Shown here: positions 1-7,559 of the stretch, in pieces
Layout: each line of letters starts with the position of its first letter
How positions within the stretch are numbered: position 1 is the first letter of the stretch
DNA from: a virus
IMG/VR virus record: IMGVR_UViG_3300046003_004989
Span: 1 to 64,000 of that record
Reading direction: 5' to 3' (one strand)
DNA length: 64,000 bases
Translations under genes and position numbers: made by a program
The notes under the pieces: generated by a model
What the model saw: the letters and a program-made list of their open reading frames with translations, nothing else
Told to the model about the DNA's origin: nothing
Database searches by the model: none

Positions 1-676
1 TTATATCGGTATCTGTGAATTGAGGATTCACTCTTTCACCTTGGTCTTTATCTGAAGCTAAGTAATTTTCTTTAACTACTTTGTTCGATAGTGGATAGTC
101 ATCTACTCGATATTTACCGTTTGGCATTTCATAAGCAAAGAATGCTCTTTCAGGAGTTTCATCGATATACTTTAAGTGTATAGTATTACGATTCCAACCA
201 TAACCATATTGATGTTTTGTACCCAATGTAGCAATATTGAATGTGCCGAGATAAACCATAACGTTACCTTGCTTACAGATTGCACTGATTACTCGATCAC
301 CTGGAGTTAACTGTCGAACCGAATATGTTTTTGCTTCTTCCTTTTCTTTTTTATCGTGAAGCATTTCCGCATAGTCTAGAGTATCTGCTCTAACAAGAAC
401 CATTGACCCACCTTGCATAATCTCTTCAACGAAAGTGATAGGATTCTTAATGACTCCATACTCTAATTGAATCTTATCGAGTGGTAATTGATAGAAGTCT
501 ACCCAAATGTTTTTTGGTAAATCAGGGTGACTTAATTGAAAACCTTGATCGTTCCATCTTTCAATTTTAACTCCAGTCATTGGATCGTTTTTGAACGGGA
601 CTGTTGTTTTGTCTTTTGTTTTTCGTACTCGGAGACCGATATGTACGTCCTTGAGAATTCTGTAACTGCAATTCAT
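1..676 (-). CDS. Hypothetical phage protein, 3' end outside window
   Basis: An open frame starts at the ATG at 676-674 and runs without a stop off the left edge, giving at least 225 residues. The N-terminus reads MNCSYRILKDVHIGLRVRKT. A central segment (VRQLTPGDRVISAICKQGN) looks like a small beta domain, but no family is recognised. It follows the 51-residue gene on its right by 4 nt, so it belongs to the operon driven from the promoter at 858-889. The C-terminus and function are unknown. Confidence 0.75.
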   Translation of the reverse strand, partial: MNCSYRILKDVHIGLRVRKTKDKTTVPFKNDPMTGVKIERWNDQGFQLSHPDLPKNIWVDFYQLPLDKIQLEYGVIKNPITFVEEIMQGGSMVLVRADTLDYAEMLHDKKEKEEAKTYSVRQLTPGDRVISAICKQGNVMVYLGTFNIATLGTKHQYGYGWNRNTIHLKYIDETPERAFFAYEMPNGKYRVDDYPLSNKVVKENYLASDKDQGERVNPQFTDTDI

Positions 677-680
677 ATGT

Positions 681-836
681 TTAGTTTAATTCGTTTTCGA
701 TAATATCAAAACTTCTACCTAATGTATTTGCATATAGGTAAGCTTCATCCCAAGTAGAGAAACTCATAACTTCATTAGTGAATATTCCGTCGTCGGTATT
801 GAAAAAGTAAGGAATAACTGTGTAGATTGTTTTCAT
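681..836 (-). CDS. Small hypothetical protein (51 aa)
   Basis: The chosen start is the ATG at 836-834 (MKTIYTVIPYFF). The longer frame upstream reads through the promoter and terminator and is not credible. The protein is short and acidic at the C-terminus, with an aromatic-rich middle. It is the first gene after the promoter at 858-889. No family is recognised. Confidence 0.65.
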   Translation of the reverse strand: MKTIYTVIPYFFNTDDGIFTNEVMSFSTWDEAYLYANTLGRSFDIIENELN

Positions 837-857
837 ATGTATGATTAATTTGATATA

Positions 858-889
858 CAAATATAATACAAAAACTCGACAGTAAAAAC
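858..889 (-). promoter_or_regulatory. Bacteroidota-type promoter (TATATTTG with GTTTTTAC box)
   Basis: On the minus strand TATATTTG (858-865) matches the Bacteroidota -7 consensus TAnnTTTG. A T-rich GTTTTTAC box lies 16 nt upstream (882-889), inside the loop of the preceding terminator. It drives the genes from 836 leftward. Confidence 0.75.
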
Positions 890-897
890 TGCCGAGT
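874..897 (-). terminator. Intrinsic terminator after the thioredoxin operon
   Basis: A nine-pair stem (874-882 with 889-897) is followed on the minus strand by TTTTTG. It closes the operon ending at 922 and overlaps the next promoter. Confidence 0.8.
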
Positions 898-921
898 CTA
901 AAAGTTATTAACAAAAGTGGT

Positions 922-1185
922 TTATTTCCACTCATCCAACTTAGAAGTAAGATCTGATGAGCTAAGTACACCTACATGTTTAGCTACCAATTTATTATCT
1001 ACTTCTAAAACTGTTGCAGGAATAGAACGTATACCGTACTTCTCTGCTAATTCAGGTTTCTCGTCGATGTTTACCGATTCAAAAGTCCAGTCAGTCTTTT
1101 CACCTGCCACTTTGTTAAACGATGGTGCATATGCTTTGCATGGATTGCACCAATTAGCTGTAAATCTTATTGCTTTTCTTGTCAT
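922..1185 (-). CDS. Thioredoxin-like protein
   Basis: This 87-residue protein has the WCNPC redox motif at residues 12-16 after a short beta strand, and the cis-proline segment RSIPATVLEV near residue 54. It is a minimal thioredoxin or glutaredoxin fold (usual thioredoxin about 105 aa). A cytoplasmic dithiol reductant is likely, possibly for a phage or host ribonucleotide reductase, although no reductase gene is visible here. It is the last gene of its operon; a TTGTTAATAAC motif and a hairpin follow. Confidence 0.9.
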   Translation of the reverse strand: MTRKAIRFTANWCNPCKAYAPSFNKVAGEKTDWTFESVNIDEKPELAEKYGIRSIPATVLEVDNKLVAKHVGVLSSSDLTSKLDEWK

Positions 1186-1186
1186 T

Positions 1187-1450
1187 TTATCCGATTGTTA
1201 GTAATTTATAATCACGTTCCAAGATACGAGCTTTATCGTTAACGATATTGCTAACTTCTTGTTTGTGTTTGTTTGCGTTAAATTCCCCTTGAATTGATCG
1301 TACATCATTTTTGATCCACTCTTCGGCTTCAGCTATAGCTTCAGCTTCCCATTCAGCTATCTCTTCATTAGTAAGCTTAGACATCCAACCATAATTAACC
1401 ATAAAATTAATTTGTGGCATAGCTCTTAATTGTGGTATCGTATACTTCAT
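1187..1450 (-). CDS. Hypothetical protein (87 aa)
   Basis: The protein is mostly helical and charged, with a Glu/Ala-rich stretch (residues 30-45) and no membrane segment. It sits 1 nt from the thioredoxin gene and from the acidic-protein gene, so it is co-transcribed with both. No family is recognised. Confidence 0.7.
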   Translation of the reverse strand: MKYTIPQLRAMPQINFMVNYGWMSKLTNEEIAEWEAEAIAEAEEWIKNDVRSIQGEFNANKHKQEVSNIVNDKARILERDYKLLTIG

Positions 1451-1451
1451 T

Positions 1452-2138
1452 TTATCGATTTGAATTTGTCGTATATGTTACTATTATTCTGCTAGGACAT
1501 GCAGTTGAGTAACATGGTTTTGTACCGTCGTTTCCACAATGACATGTAGGTCCGTTGTAGGGATTTGGTTGCGGTGGAGTGTAAGGTTGATAAGGCCAAG
1601 TAGTATTAGGACGATTGAATGGATTCTCTTTTCCTTCTTTCAACTGTTTCATTAGACGATCAAATTCTTCAATCATTTCTTCGATAGCCGCAGTATCTTT
1701 GAGAATACCATTTTCGTCGAAGATTCCTTCTGACTCTCTATTTGCTGGTTGATCTAGTTCTTCCTCTTCATCTTCTTCATCATCCTCGAAATCTGTATCG
1801 ATTTCTAAATCGAAATGTTCCAATATGATTTGAGCGGATTCTTCAGGAGAAATACCTCTTTCTTGATTAAGTAGAACGAGGTTAACAAGTTCTCTTGCAC
1901 CTATTTCTCTACTGAATTCTTCTGGAGTTAGTTCTTCAAAGAATTCTGGTGAACTCTCAACTACTGCAGCAGACAAATAGAATTGAGGTTCGGCTCCAAA
2001 TGATAGAGTCATATATTCTAACCCTGGATTGTCCTCTAATACTTTCTCTCTGATGATTAAAGTGTTTGGTTCGATTGTTGAAAGCTTTACAGTTTTTCCT
2101 CCGTGGTGTGTGTAAGCTTTGATTAATTTGTAGTACAT
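1452..2138 (-). CDS. Acidic hypothetical protein with Pro-rich Cys tail
   Basis: A 228-residue protein in three parts: an N-terminal globular region, a strongly acidic linker around residues 115-132 (runs of D and E), and a Pro/Asn/Tyr-rich tail ending in a four-Cys cluster (CHCGNDGTKPCYSTAC) that could bind a metal. The acidic patch and low-complexity tail suggest a scaffold or nucleic-acid mimic, but no function can be assigned. Confidence 0.75.
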   Translation of the reverse strand: MYYKLIKAYTHHGGKTVKLSTIEPNTLIIREKVLEDNPGLEYMTLSFGAEPQFYLSAAVVESSPEFFEELTPEEFSREIGARELVNLVLLNQERGISPEESAQIILEHFDLEIDTDFEDDEEDEEEELDQPANRESEGIFDENGILKDTAAIEEMIEEFDRLMKQLKEGKENPFNRPNTTWPYQPYTPPQPNPYNGPTCHCGNDGTKPCYSTACPSRIIVTYTTNSNR

Positions 2139-2152
2139 ATTTTGATTTTATT

Positions 2153-2593
2153 TTAGTCTTGTTCTGGATGTATGTAATATCTGAAACGGTATTCAATTCT
2201 ACCAAAATGGTTTATGAAATTGTCTTTAATATTATCCCCTGCATCAGGTGTAACGACATTAATGAACATATAGAATCTGAACTTCCAAAGATTCTTATCT
2301 AGAACTTCTTTAGCTATTTTACGAGCAACTCTATGAAACTCATAAGGTCCGTTCATATAAGATTCACCTCTTAAAGTGACAAGCACTTCATTATTATAAG
2401 GCAGTGAATAAGGATCAGTCTTTACGAGTGAATCAATGCTTAGCTTACCGAATAAATCTCTCAAACTCTTCTCTGATTCCCTTTCGAATTTTTGTATTTC
2501 TTTCAAATATTTTTCTTCGGTTCGAGATTTCTCTTTATGACCTAGAAGAGGACCTAATATCGATTTGTTCAGATTTGGTATGATTCTTTCCAT
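2153..2593 (-). CDS. Hypothetical protein (146 aa)
   Basis: A charged alpha/beta protein with a basic N-terminus and an aromatic-rich C-terminal half. It begins 14 nt upstream of the acidic-protein gene. A CATATAAC box lies 30 nt upstream of its start. No family is recognised. Confidence 0.75.
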   Translation of the reverse strand: MERIIPNLNKSILGPLLGHKEKSRTEEKYLKEIQKFERESEKSLRDLFGKLSIDSLVKTDPYSLPYNNEVLVTLRGESYMNGPYEFHRVARKIAKEVLDKNLWKFRFYMFINVVTPDAGDNIKDNFINHFGRIEYRFRYYIHPEQD

Positions 2594-2623
2594 TACTAGA
2601 GTTTAAAATGATTACACTTATTT

Positions 2624-2632
2624 GTTATATGC
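2624..2632 (-). promoter_or_regulatory. CATATAAY box upstream of the gene at 2593
   Basis: Minus strand GCATATAAC, about 30 nt from the ATG. It is one of at least eleven such boxes placed just upstream of starts, and is a candidate second (phage-specific) promoter class. Confidence 0.4.
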
Positions 2633-2670
2633 TTCTCTGAAGATATTGGATATTTTTAGAGTATTCTTTG

Positions 2671-2979
2671 TTAGTAATTTTCTCTACTTCCTGCATTATA
2701 CGGTTGAGAAGCAGATATTGCTTGATTAATTTCAGACTTAGTTGCAAATCCGTCATTGGCTATTTCGGAAAGTTTTACAAGGTTTGCCATTGCTCTTTCG
2801 ATGTGATTAAGCACTTCTGTCTTTTGCGCAATAACAAAAGATTCATGAGATATTGCATGTCTTGGTTGTTCTTCAAGCTCAGTTAGTTCTGCTCTAAGAA
2901 CTATATGAGCAGATCTTAGAGATTCATAAGCTTGCTCGGCCCTTGTAAATTCATGCACAGGAATTATTACTGCTATCAT
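2671..2979 (-). CDS. Hypothetical helical protein (102 aa)
   Basis: Predominantly helical, with a likely coiled coil over residues 12-75 (regular Leu, Ala and Glu). No membrane segment or enzyme motif. It heads leftward after a run of tightly packed small genes (2984-4533). Confidence 0.7.
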   Translation of the reverse strand: MIAVIIPVHEFTRAEQAYESLRSAHIVLRAELTELEEQPRHAISHESFVIAQKTEVLNHIERAMANLVKLSEIANDGFATKSEINQAISASQPYNAGSRENY

Positions 2980-2983
2980 AGTA

Positions 2984-3226
2984 TTATGTATTTGATTCGA
3001 TTGTCTTCGGTCCTGAACCTAATTTGATGTCTCTTGCAAAAGCAGCTATATCTTCATAGAAAGCTTGTTTGATTGCTTCCATTCTTTTATGTACTGCATT
3101 TGCAGAATAATTTGTTCCGTGTGGAATATCACCTCTAGCTTCTTGTGAATAGCCTTCAATTTTTGCAATAGTCTTATTGAACTTTGCACGAACGATTTCC
3201 TCGTTATTTACTTTTAGTCTTATCAT
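2984..3226 (-). CDS. Hypothetical protein (80 aa)
   Basis: A basic small protein beginning MIRLKVNNEE, with no recognised domain. It is spaced 2-4 nt from its neighbours and is clearly part of the same transcript. Confidence 0.65.
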   Translation of the reverse strand: MIRLKVNNEEIVRAKFNKTIAKIEGYSQEARGDIPHGTNYSANAVHKRMEAIKQAFYEDIAAFARDIKLGSGPKTIESNT

Positions 3227-3228
3227 GA

Positions 3229-3453
3229 TTATCCGATTAGTAAGTATCTCATGTCTAATTTAGCTTCAGGTGCAGATGTTTCAGCTTTATGTCGAGTAGA
3301 CAAACCTTTCTTCTTGAATTCCGAAGGATGGTCTAATTCTCCCCATGCATTCCCGCTTCTGATCATTGCATCTATTTGCTTCGGATCTATGCCCATATCT
3401 CTTAGAGAATATGCATAAGTCTTATAGTCTCCGTATGTTGTTTCTTCTTTCAT
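3229..3453 (-). CDS. Hypothetical protein (74 aa)
   Basis: A small soluble protein starting MKEETTYGDYKTYAYSL. Its middle (GIDPKQIDAMIRSGNAW) looks like a short helix-turn-helix-like pair, but this is not diagnostic. Confidence 0.65.
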   Translation of the reverse strand: MKEETTYGDYKTYAYSLRDMGIDPKQIDAMIRSGNAWGELDHPSEFKKKGLSTRHKAETSAPEAKLDMRYLLIG

Positions 3454-3455
3454 AA

Positions 3456-3740
3456 TTATTTTGCTCCTTTACGTTTAATTACTTTAATCTTAGGAAGAAC
3501 TTTCCCACCTACAACTGCTAAATAAGTTTGATCTGCTTTTGTAGTATATGCTCCAAGAACCCAAAGACGATAACCTTCAGGACAAACAGAAGATGTTACT
3601 CTACATATTTCTGTAGTTCCGTCTTCGTTTGTATGTTCAATTCTAAAATAACCTTTTGAGTTAGCTAAGTCTTGTGCATACAAAGGCATTGCTTTGATCT
3701 CATCGTTTCCAAATGAAACAAATTCTTTATCTTTTGTCAT
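3456..3740 (-). CDS. Hypothetical protein (94 aa)
   Basis: A mixed alpha/beta small protein with a basic C-terminus (KVIKRKGAK). Its ATG overlaps the stop of the tRNA-binding-domain gene (TAATG junction), implying translational coupling. No family is recognised. Confidence 0.7.
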   Translation of the reverse strand: MTKDKEFVSFGNDEIKAMPLYAQDLANSKGYFRIEHTNEDGTTEICRVTSSVCPEGYRLWVLGAYTTKADQTYLAVVGGKVLPKIKVIKRKGAK

Positions 3741-4276
3741 TATAGAAGCTTATTACCGATTAGTGGATTTTGTCCTAGGTTAATGGTTCCGTCTTCCATT
3801 GTTGGTACCATTATCATAGCTTCAGATATGACACCCATGATCTTCGCAGGTTCTAGATTTGTTATATAAGGGAAGAACTTATGAAGTAACACTTCTAGAT
3901 CTTCTACTGATGAACCAATATTTGTCATAACTATTCTTTCTTCAGTTCCGAAATCAACAGTAAGTTTTAACATCTTATCGGACTTAGGCATACGCTCAAC
4001 TGAAGTGATTTTACCGTAACGGATTTCTAATTGCTTTTCAATCTCTAAAAATTGATTGAAATTTATCTTTACTTTCATATTTGATTTGATTGTTTCTTCT
4101 ATCGGATCGTTATCAATTGTCAATTCCGACATTCGCAAAACTTCAGTAACATCTTCGAATTTAACTTTAACTAATATGTCATGTGGCTCATTAGTGTGAG
4201 GATTGATAAAATCGTTATCTTTCCAAATTAATCTTCCTTTCTTGCCATTGACGATTACTCTGCTATCTATTTGCAT
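3740..4276 (-). CDS. tRNA-binding (EMAP/MetRS-C type) OB-fold protein
   Basis: The start is set at MQIDSRVIVNG, whose ATG overlaps the preceding gene's stop; the longer frame would run into that gene. The 178 residues comprise an N-terminal small beta region (1-60) and a C-terminal domain (about 80-178). That domain matches the tRNA_bind family (CsaA, MetRS C-terminus, Arc1p): QLEIRYGKITSVERMPKSDK, a conserved NLEPAKIMGVISEAM segment, and a hydrophobic end. Family members bind tRNA nonspecifically. Proximity to two tRNA-like genes suggests a role in tRNA handling, which is inference. Confidence 0.75.
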   Translation of the reverse strand: MQIDSRVIVNGKKGRLIWKDNDFINPHTNEPHDILVKVKFEDVTEVLRMSELTIDNDPIEETIKSNMKVKINFNQFLEIEKQLEIRYGKITSVERMPKSDKMLKLTVDFGTEERIVMTNIGSSVEDLEVLLHKFFPYITNLEPAKIMGVISEAMIMVPTMEDGTINLGQNPLIGNKLL

Positions 4277-4533
4277 TACTTTTTGATTGTCATGTTTAGT
4301 GAATCTACCATATGGACTGCATCTGACCAAGTAACCTCTTTTGAAAGTTGTATGGTATAGTCAGCTCCATTTTCTACATTTGCATTAATTGAAGGTACTC
4401 CATAAGAATATCTTCCATCTAATTCGTATTGAATTACTTTCTTAGGTGATGTAAGAAAATAAACAGCTACACTTACGAATGTAGCAATAACAGCCATTAA
4501 AAAGTATAGCCAAACCTTTTGCATTGTTTCCAT
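4276..4533 (-). CDS. Single-pass membrane protein (85 aa)
   Basis: One hydrophobic segment (about residues 7-29, VWLYFLMAVIATFVSVAVYF) is followed by a polar domain of about 55 residues. It probably sits in the inner membrane with one side exposed. Its stop overlaps the start of the tRNA-binding protein gene. Function unknown. Confidence 0.7.
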   Translation of the reverse strand: METMQKVWLYFLMAVIATFVSVAVYFLTSPKKVIQYELDGRYSYGVPSINANVENGADYTIQLSKEVTWSDAVHMVDSLNMTIKK

Positions 4534-4548
4534 AATTCGATATTTTTG

Positions 4549-4622
4549 TGGAAGTAACGGGACTCGAACCCGTGTTCTCGCAACTTCAGTCGCTTTATTC
4601 TATCCTATTAAACTATACTCCC
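4549..4622 (-). tRNA. tRNA-like gene, anticodon arm abnormal
   Basis: Read on the minus strand it has a 7-bp acceptor (GGGAGTA with TACTTCC), a D arm (GTTT...GAAT with GG in the loop), a 5-bp T arm with TTCGAGT loop, and discriminator A. CCA is not encoded in full. The anticodon arm does not fold normally. The best pairing is GCGAC with GTTGC around a four-base TGAA loop, whereas the register with T33 (CTGAAGT, anticodon GAA, Phe) leaves the stem unpaired. The amino acid is therefore not assigned. Confidence 0.7.
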
Positions 4623-4789
4623 ATTGTAGTTTTTGTAATGCCCCCAGAACTACTAACTGTGCTAACCTACGATTTAGAATGTAGTGTGCATATCATTAAT
4701 CATATCCGAAGATAAGAAACCTAAACGGTGTAGTTGGCCGACATTGCCTTCGATACGTACAAGTGCACTTGCAGAGGTCTTTCTGATAG
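4623..4789 (-). other. 167-nt spacer between the two tRNA genes
   Basis: No open frame and no complete cloverleaf. A segment near 4665-4690 can form a CTAC/GTAG stem around TTCTAAA, reminiscent of an anticodon arm, but the acceptor and T arms are missing. It may be a decayed tRNA or simple processing spacer. Confidence 0.3.
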
Positions 4790-4860
4790 TGGCCAATGAG
4801 GGAATCGAACCCTCATCCTCGGTTTTAGAGACCGGTGTTCTGCCGTTGAACTAATTAGCC
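4790..4860 (-). tRNA. tRNA with CTA anticodon (candidate amber suppressor)
   Basis: A complete 71-nt cloverleaf on the minus strand: acceptor GGCTAAT/ATTGGCC, D stem GTTC/GAAC, anticodon stem CCGGT/ACCGA (outermost pair C-A mismatched), loop CTCTAAA with T33 and A37, 4-nt variable loop, T stem GAGGG/CCCTC with TTCGATT, discriminator A. Positions 34-36 read CTA, complementary to UAG. CCA is not encoded. Amber stops are rare in this window (I found four: genes ending at 7851, 28446, 29042 and 43575), so readthrough of a few genes is conceivable. The charging amino acid cannot be told by eye. Confidence 0.85.
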
Positions 4861-4867
4861 TTGTATT

Positions 4868-4878
4868 GATTATATGCA
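4868..4878 (-). promoter_or_regulatory. CATATAAY box upstream of the tRNA genes
   Basis: Minus strand TGCATATAATC lies about 8-18 nt before the first base of the CTA tRNA. It fits the CATATAAY class seen upstream of many starts. Confidence 0.4.
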
Positions 4879-4885
4879 ATGACTA

Positions 4886-5104
4886 TTACTCTTGATTCTT
4901 GAGTTTAACAATCATTGCATTAACTTCTGATGTTTTTGCAAAGAAGACACATTTTTCATTATCAGTCATTGGACGTTGAAAGATGATCTTCATTGCTAAT
5001 GTTTTGATAACACCTTCAGGCACTTCTCCACTATCAATGAATTGATTGAATACTCGGTTGGTAACCTCAGTAGGCTCGAAGTATTTTTTGATTGATGCTA
5101 TCAT
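4886..5104 (-). CDS. Hypothetical protein (72 aa)
   Basis: A small helical protein (MIASIKKYFEPTEVTNRVF). Its ATG overlaps the stop of the repeat-protein gene on its right, indicating coupling. No family recognised. Confidence 0.65.
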   Translation of the reverse strand: MIASIKKYFEPTEVTNRVFNQFIDSGEVPEGVIKTLAMKIIFQRPMTDNEKCVFFAKTSEVNAMIVKLKNQE

Positions 5105-5487
5105 TATCTTCTATTGATTGTTACTCCGTCTACTTTACCATTTACATTACCACATTGAATAGTTGTACCATCGACATTTCCACCGACATTACCTCCAATT
5201 TTAATTGTAGTTCCATCTACATTTCCTTGAACATCACCTTTAATTTCTATTGTTGTTCCGTCGACATTAGCGACTGGACCTTCCCATTTAATCTGAGTGA
5301 TTCCACTTAAACCGCTTTCTATCAATTTACCGTCAACGTATACCTTATCGTTTTTGATTGATACGTTGTTACCCGAAACAACATGAGTCTTTCCATTGAT
5401 AGTGATTACTGAATTTGAATTGCCTGAAATTGTAGTGGTAATTTTATTTCCTTTACCGATTACCATCTGTTTGATTGTGCTAAACAT
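5104..5487 (-). CDS. Beta-helix-like repeat protein (127 aa)
   Basis: The C-terminal half consists of about five repeats of the form NVDGTTIxIxGxV (residues 70-127), alternating hydrophobic residues with Gly and Asp. This looks like a small right-handed beta solenoid, resembling bactofilin or pentapeptide-type coils. The N-terminal half has similar but less regular strands (NSVITINGKTHVVSGNN). Such folds form filaments or act as structural or mimicry proteins; the role here is unknown. Confidence 0.7.
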   Translation of the reverse strand: MFSTIKQMVIGKGNKITTTISGNSNSVITINGKTHVVSGNNVSIKNDKVYVDGKLIESGLSGITQIKWEGPVANVDGTTIEIKGDVQGNVDGTTIKIGGNVGGNVDGTTIQCGNVNGKVDGVTINRR

Positions 5488-5492
5488 ATCTT

Positions 5493-6158
5493 TTATTTTA
5501 CGTTATCTAATTTAGTTAATTCTGCTGTTTCGAAATCAATTCGATAAATACCAAGAGGTAGAGTAACTTCTTTGTTATACCAATCGTATCGATGTTCAAT
5601 GATGATACAATTAACACCTTTGATAGTTGTTGAAGACTTTGGAGCAATAGCTTTAGCTGTTCTTAAATCGTAGATGTAATTTCCGATTGAAGCTAAATGA
5701 CCACCGATATGATAAGGGTGATCAGAAGACCAAGTTCCACCTTTCAAAGCAATATCACCTACTTCGTTAATAAGAACATGTGTACCGAAGTCGAATCCGT
5801 CTGTAGATTTCTTTGGATCTTTGCTTGGCACATAATGAATTAGAGCACAATAACCGTCTTTGAATCCACTACACGTACCACCTTTACGAAACACTTCGCT
5901 TGAAACTTTCAAATCGTTATGATACAAATGAGAGTACGAATTTCGATTATCGATAACTTCACCTTTCTTATCCTTCATTTCAATCTTACGTAATTCGAAT
6001 CCAGCACCTAATCTTTCATGTGGATATTTTTCTTTCTCTTCACGTTGCATTCCACTGAATATCTTACCCATTATATTATGAATGCCTCCAGGAGTTGCAA
6101 GCAATTGCATGAATTCGTCTAATTCTTCAAATCCTTCTGATTTTTTCTTATTTGCCAT
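5493..6158 (-). CDS. Hypothetical protein (221 aa)
   Basis: A charged N-terminal helix (residues 1-50) is followed by a beta-rich domain with many Gly and aromatic residues (GTHVLINEVGDIALKGGTW). Two Cys flank residue 95-102. No transmembrane segment and no family recognised. It overlaps the two-pass membrane protein gene on its right by 11 nt. Confidence 0.75.
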   Translation of the reverse strand: MANKKKSEGFEELDEFMQLLATPGGIHNIMGKIFSGMQREEKEKYPHERLGAGFELRKIEMKDKKGEVIDNRNSYSHLYHNDLKVSSEVFRKGGTCSGFKDGYCALIHYVPSKDPKKSTDGFDFGTHVLINEVGDIALKGGTWSSDHPYHIGGHLASIGNYIYDLRTAKAIAPKSSTTIKGVNCIIIEHRYDWYNKEVTLPLGIYRIDFETAELTKLDNVK

Positions 6159-6552
6159 ATTTGTATTTAGTTTGCATTATTGTGTATTGTCTAGTTAGCT
6201 CAGATAGATGAGGTCCGCCTTGTGCTAGTTCTCTAAGAGATTGAAATTCACCTTTGTATATCGACCCTAATTCGTCTTTTGTTTCTGCTTTATCAATTAA
6301 GGCTTCTACTACTTTGGCATAGTCCCAGAATTTAGTAGACTTTCTCATCATTGATACCATGAGCATAAACATTAACCCGAAAGGTAAACCCATCGTAGCA
6401 CCGATACCTGCACTTTTTGCTAAATTGATTTGTGCTTCTACCGTACTAAAACCTGCAAATAGAATAAAAGTGAATGTTGCGGTGAATGCCCAACCGAATA
6501 AAAATACTTTGAATAGGTGAGCTTTGTCTAAGAAATTGTTAAGTGCTTTCAT
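6148..6552 (-). CDS. Two-pass membrane protein (134 aa)
   Basis: Start chosen at MKALNNFLDKAHLF, 1 nt from the upstream stop. Two hydrophobic segments (about residues 13-36 and 44-66) form a hairpin, followed by a soluble helical tail of about 65 residues. Likely an inner-membrane protein of unknown function. Confidence 0.7.
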   Translation of the reverse strand: MKALNNFLDKAHLFKVFLFGWAFTATFTFILFAGFSTVEAQINLAKSAGIGATMGLPFGLMFMLMVSMMRKSTKFWDYAKVVEALIDKAETKDELGSIYKGEFQSLRELAQGGPHLSELTRQYTIMQTKYKYGK

Positions 6553-6553
6553 A

Positions 6554-7102
6554 TTAGTAATTATCATTTTCAGGTAATAAGTCATTTACGTCTAATGCAT
6601 GTACTATTGATTCGATTGCATTTTTCATGTTCTTCGTACTTTCATTGAAATGACGAGTCAAAGATTCAGTTGCGTTATTTCTGCCAGCTTCATAAGCATA
6701 ATGCATTAATAAGTTGAGGTAATGTTCAGAGAAACCGAATTTGCCATAGTCATCCGTACCAACTTTTTGTTTGAATGTATAAATCTTATCGTCGGTACGC
6801 TTATCTAAAGTTTCGATACGATAGATTGCAGCTGCTTTTAACCAAAGTAGATGTTGACCAATTTCTTTTGGAGATGCAGGTAATTTATTAGCATCTTCGA
6901 TATTTCTTTCTCGCATTTTTTCGTAGAAAGATTTTTCTTTTACTGGTTCGATGTAAATTTCACAATCAGATTTTAGAGGTCTAACCTTTGCAAATGGATG
7001 TAAGATTGAACTTCCTAGATACGATTTTGGATTGATTTTTTCTACAGTAACGATATCACCTGAAGGGATATGTTTTACTTTTGAACCGATAGTTATTTCC
7101 AT
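6554..7102 (-). CDS. Hypothetical protein (182 aa)
   Basis: The start is MEITIGSKVKHIPSG. The apparent extension MYIKLKQFK is translated promoter sequence. The N-terminal 40 residues resemble a KOW/SH3-like beta barrel (GSKVKHIPSGDIVTVEKI), and the rest is helical and charged. It is the first gene after the promoter at 7127-7159. Confidence 0.75.
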   Translation of the reverse strand: MEITIGSKVKHIPSGDIVTVEKINPKSYLGSSILHPFAKVRPLKSDCEIYIEPVKEKSFYEKMRERNIEDANKLPASPKEIGQHLLWLKAAAIYRIETLDKRTDDKIYTFKQKVGTDDYGKFGFSEHYLNLLMHYAYEAGRNNATESLTRHFNESTKNMKNAIESIVHALDVNDLLPENDNY

Positions 7103-7126
7103 TTTGAATTGTTTTAATTTGATATA

Positions 7127-7159
7127 CAAATATAATCATTTTCTGATGGAGTAAAAAAC
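7127..7159 (-). promoter_or_regulatory. Bacteroidota-type promoter
   Basis: TATATTTG (7127-7134) with GTTTTTTAC (7151-7159) 16 nt upstream on the minus strand. The block CAGAAAATGAT between them is shared with the promoter at 40865. No terminator hairpin is evident here, although the TTGTTAATAAC motif of the upstream gene end is present. Confidence 0.7.
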
Positions 7160-7175
7160 TTTATACTAAAAGTTA

Positions 7176-7559
7176 TTAACAATTTTCAAAATACTCTGGC
7201 TCGGTATGATACAATTCACATATTCGATCAATGGTCAAGTAATGAACTGCACTGAAAGGTAAGCCAGTAATTCCATATCCATCAATCAACCAATGAAGAA
7301 CTTTTCTCTTTTCGTCTAATTCGTCTAAACAATCTTGCACTGTCTTCTTAGTATTCATTTCAATATAATCGATAAGGAATTGCAGATCATCTACGTAATT
7401 TTCTCTTGACCCGACTATCGTGAATCCTCGATAATATCTACCGAATGCGGATTTGTGGTCATGCACCCAAACACAATCTTTTGGATCCTTCTTATGATAC
7501 TTTACATACCATAAGAAGTCTCGGTAGTATTTGCTGATTACAGCTAATTTATACCTCAT
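7176..7559 (-). CDS. Hypothetical protein (127 aa)
   Basis: A soluble protein rich in Tyr, His and Trp (YYRDFLWYVKYHKKDPKD). It ends with Cys followed by tandem stops TAA TAA inside the conserved TTGTTAATAAC motif. Its start overlaps the stop of the gene at 7559-7858. No family recognised. Confidence 0.7.
   Translation of the reverse strand: MRYKLAVISKYYRDFLWYVKYHKKDPKDCVWVHDHKSAFGRYYRGFTIVGSRENYVDDLQFLIDYIEMNTKKTVQDCLDELDEKRKVLHWLIDGYGITGLPFSAVHYLTIDRICELYHTEPEYFENC

Noticed and set aside
4623-4789. A third tRNA between the two tRNA-like genes
   Set aside because: Only an anticodon-arm-like stem around TTCTAAA was found; no acceptor or T arm completes it.
6554-7129. MYIKLKQF N-terminal extensions of two genes (7129 and 24706)
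   Set aside because: The codons read the TATATTTG promoter region; both genes have a sensible internal start (7102 and 24679).
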